Below are positions 61,853 through 64,000 of a stretch of DNA of 64,000 bases, piece after piece. The stretch is from Devosia sp. FKR38. GTDB taxonomy: Bacteria > Pseudomonadota > Alphaproteobacteria > Rhizobiales > Devosiaceae. Within the stretch, counting starts at the first letter, position 1, and each line of letters opens with the position of its first letter. A model generated the notes under the pieces. That model had not been told where the DNA came from. It saw nothing but the letters and a program-made list of their open reading frames with translations, and made no database searches. The stretch covers positions 968,456 to 1,032,455 of the forward strand of contig NZ_STGC01000005.1 of NCBI RefSeq assembly GCF_005222805.1. The letters are read 5' to 3'. A program made the translations under genes and the position numbers.

Positions 61853-62380
61853 TCAGCGGGTGAACGGCACCTCGGCGCGCAGGCTGTCGCCATTGTCGAC
61901 ATAGACCACGTCGAACACCACATGGATGGCGTCGTTGCTGAACTTCATCTGCGCGGAAATGTCGAGATCCTTGCCGACCTCGTCCTTGTCGCGCTCATGC
62001 ATGGTGAAAACCAGATTGCTGCCGCGCTTCTGGCCGATGGCCCGGCCACCGAACTTGGCATTCGAGCTCATCGCGGCTTCATAGCGGCGGTTTTCCTCGA
62101 CATAGGCCACTGTGCCGGCGATGGACAATTGCGTGCCCGCCAGGGTGCAGCGGCCATTGTAATTGACCATGTCGCGATTGCCCTCGGCCAGGGTCAGGCG
62201 GCAGACCACCGTCTCCACATTGGCGCCGGTCAACGTGCCGCGGCCGCGCCAGGTGCCGATATAGGATTTGAGCAGCGCCACATCATCGGGGGCGGCCAGC
62301 ACAGGTGCGCTGCCGGCGCCACTGGCCAGCAGAAGGGCCAAAAGACCCAGGGCGCGCACGCCGGGTGCCAAACGTCTCAT
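61853..62380 (-). CDS. Secreted lipocalin-like conserved protein
   Basis: 175 residues with a signal peptide (Leu-Leu-Ala-Leu-Leu-Leu-Ala-Ser core, cut near Val-Leu-Ala-Ala, ~30). The mature part starts Tyr-Ile-Gly-Thr-Trp-Arg-Gly-Arg-Gly-Thr-Leu and continues as alternating strands (Val-Asn-Tyr-Asn-Gly-Arg-Cys-Thr-Leu, Gln-Met-Lys-Phe-Ser). This recalls small beta-barrels of the lipocalin/nitrobindin kind. Two cysteines (in Val-Cys-Arg-Leu and Arg-Cys-Thr-Leu) could form a disulfide. I recognise no assigned function. It is on the same strand as the MMPL gene, 139 bp after it. Confidence 0.7.
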   Translation of the reverse strand: MRRLAPGVRALGLLALLLASGAGSAPVLAAPDDVALLKSYIGTWRGRGTLTGANVETVVCRLTLAEGNRDMVNYNGRCTLAGTQLSIAGTVAYVEENRRYEAAMSSNAKFGGRAIGQKRGSNLVFTMHERDKDEVGKDLDISAQMKFSNDAIHVVFDVVYVDNGDSLRAEVPFTR

Positions 62381-62519
62381 TGCAGCAAGCCTCCAGAACG
62401 AACATGCCCCCCGGCAGATAGGACCATTGTGACAGCGCCTTGCGCCGGCCAGAATCGCCCTGGTGTCACTCTAGCCATGCCAGCCAAGGCCTCGCAAGCG
62501 CCGCCACATCCCTGTCCCA

Positions 62520-64000
62520 TCACGGCGCGCCATGCGGGGCGACATCCTCGCCGGTGCGCACGCGGATGCGGCCCAGCGGCTGGAAGAACTTGCCCCCCGC
62601 CACCAGCAGGGCCGGCAGGATGAACAGGTCCCCGATCACCGCAAAGCCGAGCGTGGACACAAACAGCGTGCCAAACAGCGCCACCTGCGGCAGATCCGAG
62701 AAGGTGACGATGATGACGCCCGAACACAGGATAATCGTGGTGGCGACAATGGCGCCGCCGATGCGGTCCAGCGTGTGCTTGATGGCGCCCATATGGTCCA
62801 TCTTCTCCTCCCGCCGCGCATGCAGATAATGCGACAGGAAATGGACCGTGTCGTCCACCGCGATACCGAAGGCGATGGTCAGGGCGATCACCGTGGTCAG
62901 TTGCAGCCCCTGGCCGCTGAAATAGAGCCAAGCCTCCGTCCCCAGCACGGGGAAGAGATTGGGTATGGCCGAGGCCAGCGCCACGCGGAAGGACTGGAAG
63001 GCAAAGCCGATCAGCGCCAGATTGACCAGCACCGACATGGTGAGATCGAGCTGCAGCCCGCTCACAATCTGGTCGGTGCCATAGGTGGTCAGCACGCGGA
63101 AGCCGCCGATCTCCGCGCCGCTTATTCCAGCCGCCGCCAGCTCGGCATTGACGTCGATCACCATCTGCTTGAGATCGTCCGAATCCATGATTGTCGGCAT
63201 GAAGCCGGTGACCAGCGCCTGGGTGCCATCGTCGGTGACGAAGCGCTTGCGCATGAACGGCCCGACGGAATCGAACACCTCCTGGCGGGTGAAGCCGGCG
63301 TCCGTATAGTCGGTCATCGCCGCCGCCGAGATCACCTTGTTGTCCCCCAGGTGGCCCTCAAGGATACGATGCACCGTCTGGATGGTCTCGAAATCCCGCT
63401 CGGTGACATTGGGGTCGCCATCCTGCAGCGGCACGCGGATATAGAGCGGCGCCACGCCACCAACGCCCGCATCGATATTCTCCGCCGCTGTCAGCGCCAT
63501 GGAATCCTTGGCAATGAAGTCCTCAAACGAGAAATGCGGCTTGATCAGCGTATAGGGCACGAACAGCGCCAGGGTGACGATCACGGCCAGCACCGAGACC
63601 AGTCGGCCATAACGGCTGGCGATGAACCAGCTCAGGGGCAGGGCGGCCGTCAGCACCAGGCTGCTGCGCTTGGGCGCCTTGAAGCCCAGGCGCACGGCGG
63701 CCTTGAGCATCAGCGGCAGGAAGGTCATCAGGCATACAAACAGCACGAATGTGCCGATGGCGCCGGCAATGGAGAACTCGCGAATGCCCTGGCCCGGGGT
63801 AAAGGCCAGCGAGGCGAAGCTGACGAAGGTGGTCAACATGGTCAGCGCCGCGGCCGGTCCCACCAGCTTGACCGTGGTGTCGACGGCTTCCTCGGGGTCC
63901 ATGCCGTCGCGCCAATAGGCCAGCCAGTTGAAGACGAAAAACATCGACTCCGCAAAGCTGATCACCAGCACCAGCGTGGTGACGATGACGGTGAGGAAGG
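62520..64000 (-). CDS. MMPL/RND family permease, 5' end outside window
   Basis: At least 493 codons, open through the right edge (the frame continues Phe-Leu-Thr-Val-Ile-Val-Thr-Thr-Leu before the visible part). The first visible segment is a set of membrane spans with Phe-Ala-Glu-Ser, then a periplasmic domain (about 150-310), then a second set of spans with Ala-Phe-Gly-Ile-Ala-Val-Asp-Asp-Thr-Val-His-Phe, the family's proton-relay Asp pair. Relatives move lipids, including hopanoids, or efflux compounds. The substrate cannot be told from this fragment. Confidence 0.87.
   Translation of the reverse strand, partial: FLTVIVTTLVLVISFAESMFFVFNWLAYWRDGMDPEEAVDTTVKLVGPAAALTMLTTFVSFASLAFTPGQGIREFSIAGAIGTFVLFVCLMTFLPLMLKAAVRLGFKAPKRSSLVLTAALPLSWFIASRYGRLVSVLAVIVTLALFVPYTLIKPHFSFEDFIAKDSMALTAAENIDAGVGGVAPLYIRVPLQDGDPNVTERDFETIQTVHRILEGHLGDNKVISAAAMTDYTDAGFTRQEVFDSVGPFMRKRFVTDDGTQALVTGFMPTIMDSDDLKQMVIDVNAELAAAGISGAEIGGFRVLTTYGTDQIVSGLQLDLTMSVLVNLALIGFAFQSFRVALASAIPNLFPVLGTEAWLYFSGQGLQLTTVIALTIAFGIAVDDTVHFLSHYLHARREEKMDHMGAIKHTLDRIGGAIVATTIILCSGVIIVTFSDLPQVALFGTLFVSTLGFAVIGDLFILPALLVAGGKFFQPLGRIRVRTGEDVAPHGAP

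Overview
The window is GC-rich, densely packed and fully chromosomal in character: about 50 protein genes, three tRNAs, and no IS element, phage gene or CRISPR array that I can see. Gene content and order point to an alphaproteobacterium of the Hyphomicrobiales (Rhizobiales), plausibly Devosia-like. The evidence is an AapJQMP-type amino-acid transporter, a PopZ-type polar organiser, an ExoR-like Sel1 protein, DUF1127 microproteins, fused SecDF, and the run dgt-argS-SPOR-scpAB-tatABC-serS-surE-nlpD/yajC-secDF-trmFO. Two direct-repeat GAAC-N7-GAAC operators match the alphaproteobacterial LexA box. The genus is inference.

Layout. 1-4.5 kb: end of a Gfo/Idh/MocA oxidoreductase, TraB/GumN protein, NDUFS4-like protein, tRNA-Pro, PAP2 phosphatase and cystathionine beta-lyase. 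4.7-10.1 kb: aapJQMP plus a second AapJ-like protein whose ligand loops are rewritten. 10.1-18.6 kb: minus-strand housekeeping genes (AlaX, cardiolipin synthase, CysK, photolyase, SRPBCC protein, tRNA-Asn, MobA and BenE) with one plus-strand glyoxalase-related fusion. 18.8-26.3 kb: tRNA-Cys, Pcm-like methyltransferase, TolC, PopZ, ValS, ZntB. 26.3-33.2 kb: ABC exporter, ExoR-like protein, XthA, two tandem serine hydrolases, ErpA. 33.3-54.1 kb: the conserved cell-envelope and division block. 54.1-64 kb: GST, two DUF1127-type small proteins, UvrA, LysE, SSB, a GGDEF protein, a lipocalin-like secreted protein and the end of an MMPL/RND permease.

How the parts work together. The 33-54 kb block combines chromosome condensation (ScpAB), septal peptidoglycan (SPOR and NlpD-like proteins), export (TatABC, YajC, SecDF) and tRNA charging (ArgS, SerS). 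Compared with the arrangement usual in the order, nagZ and pcm are not at their expected places, and a solitary ABC ATPase is coupled to scpB by a 4-bp overlap. ssb and uvrA, normally a divergent SOS pair, are split by lysE, yet each keeps its own LexA box over a promoter.

I did not find a clearly new multi-gene defence or metabolic system. The most unusual items are the loop-swapped AapJ paralogue, the split SOS pair, the orphan ABC ATPase coupled to scpB, the probable pseudoenzymes (NlpD-like LytM domain and squalene-synthase-like protein) and an upstream ORF overlapping the start of the ABC exporter.
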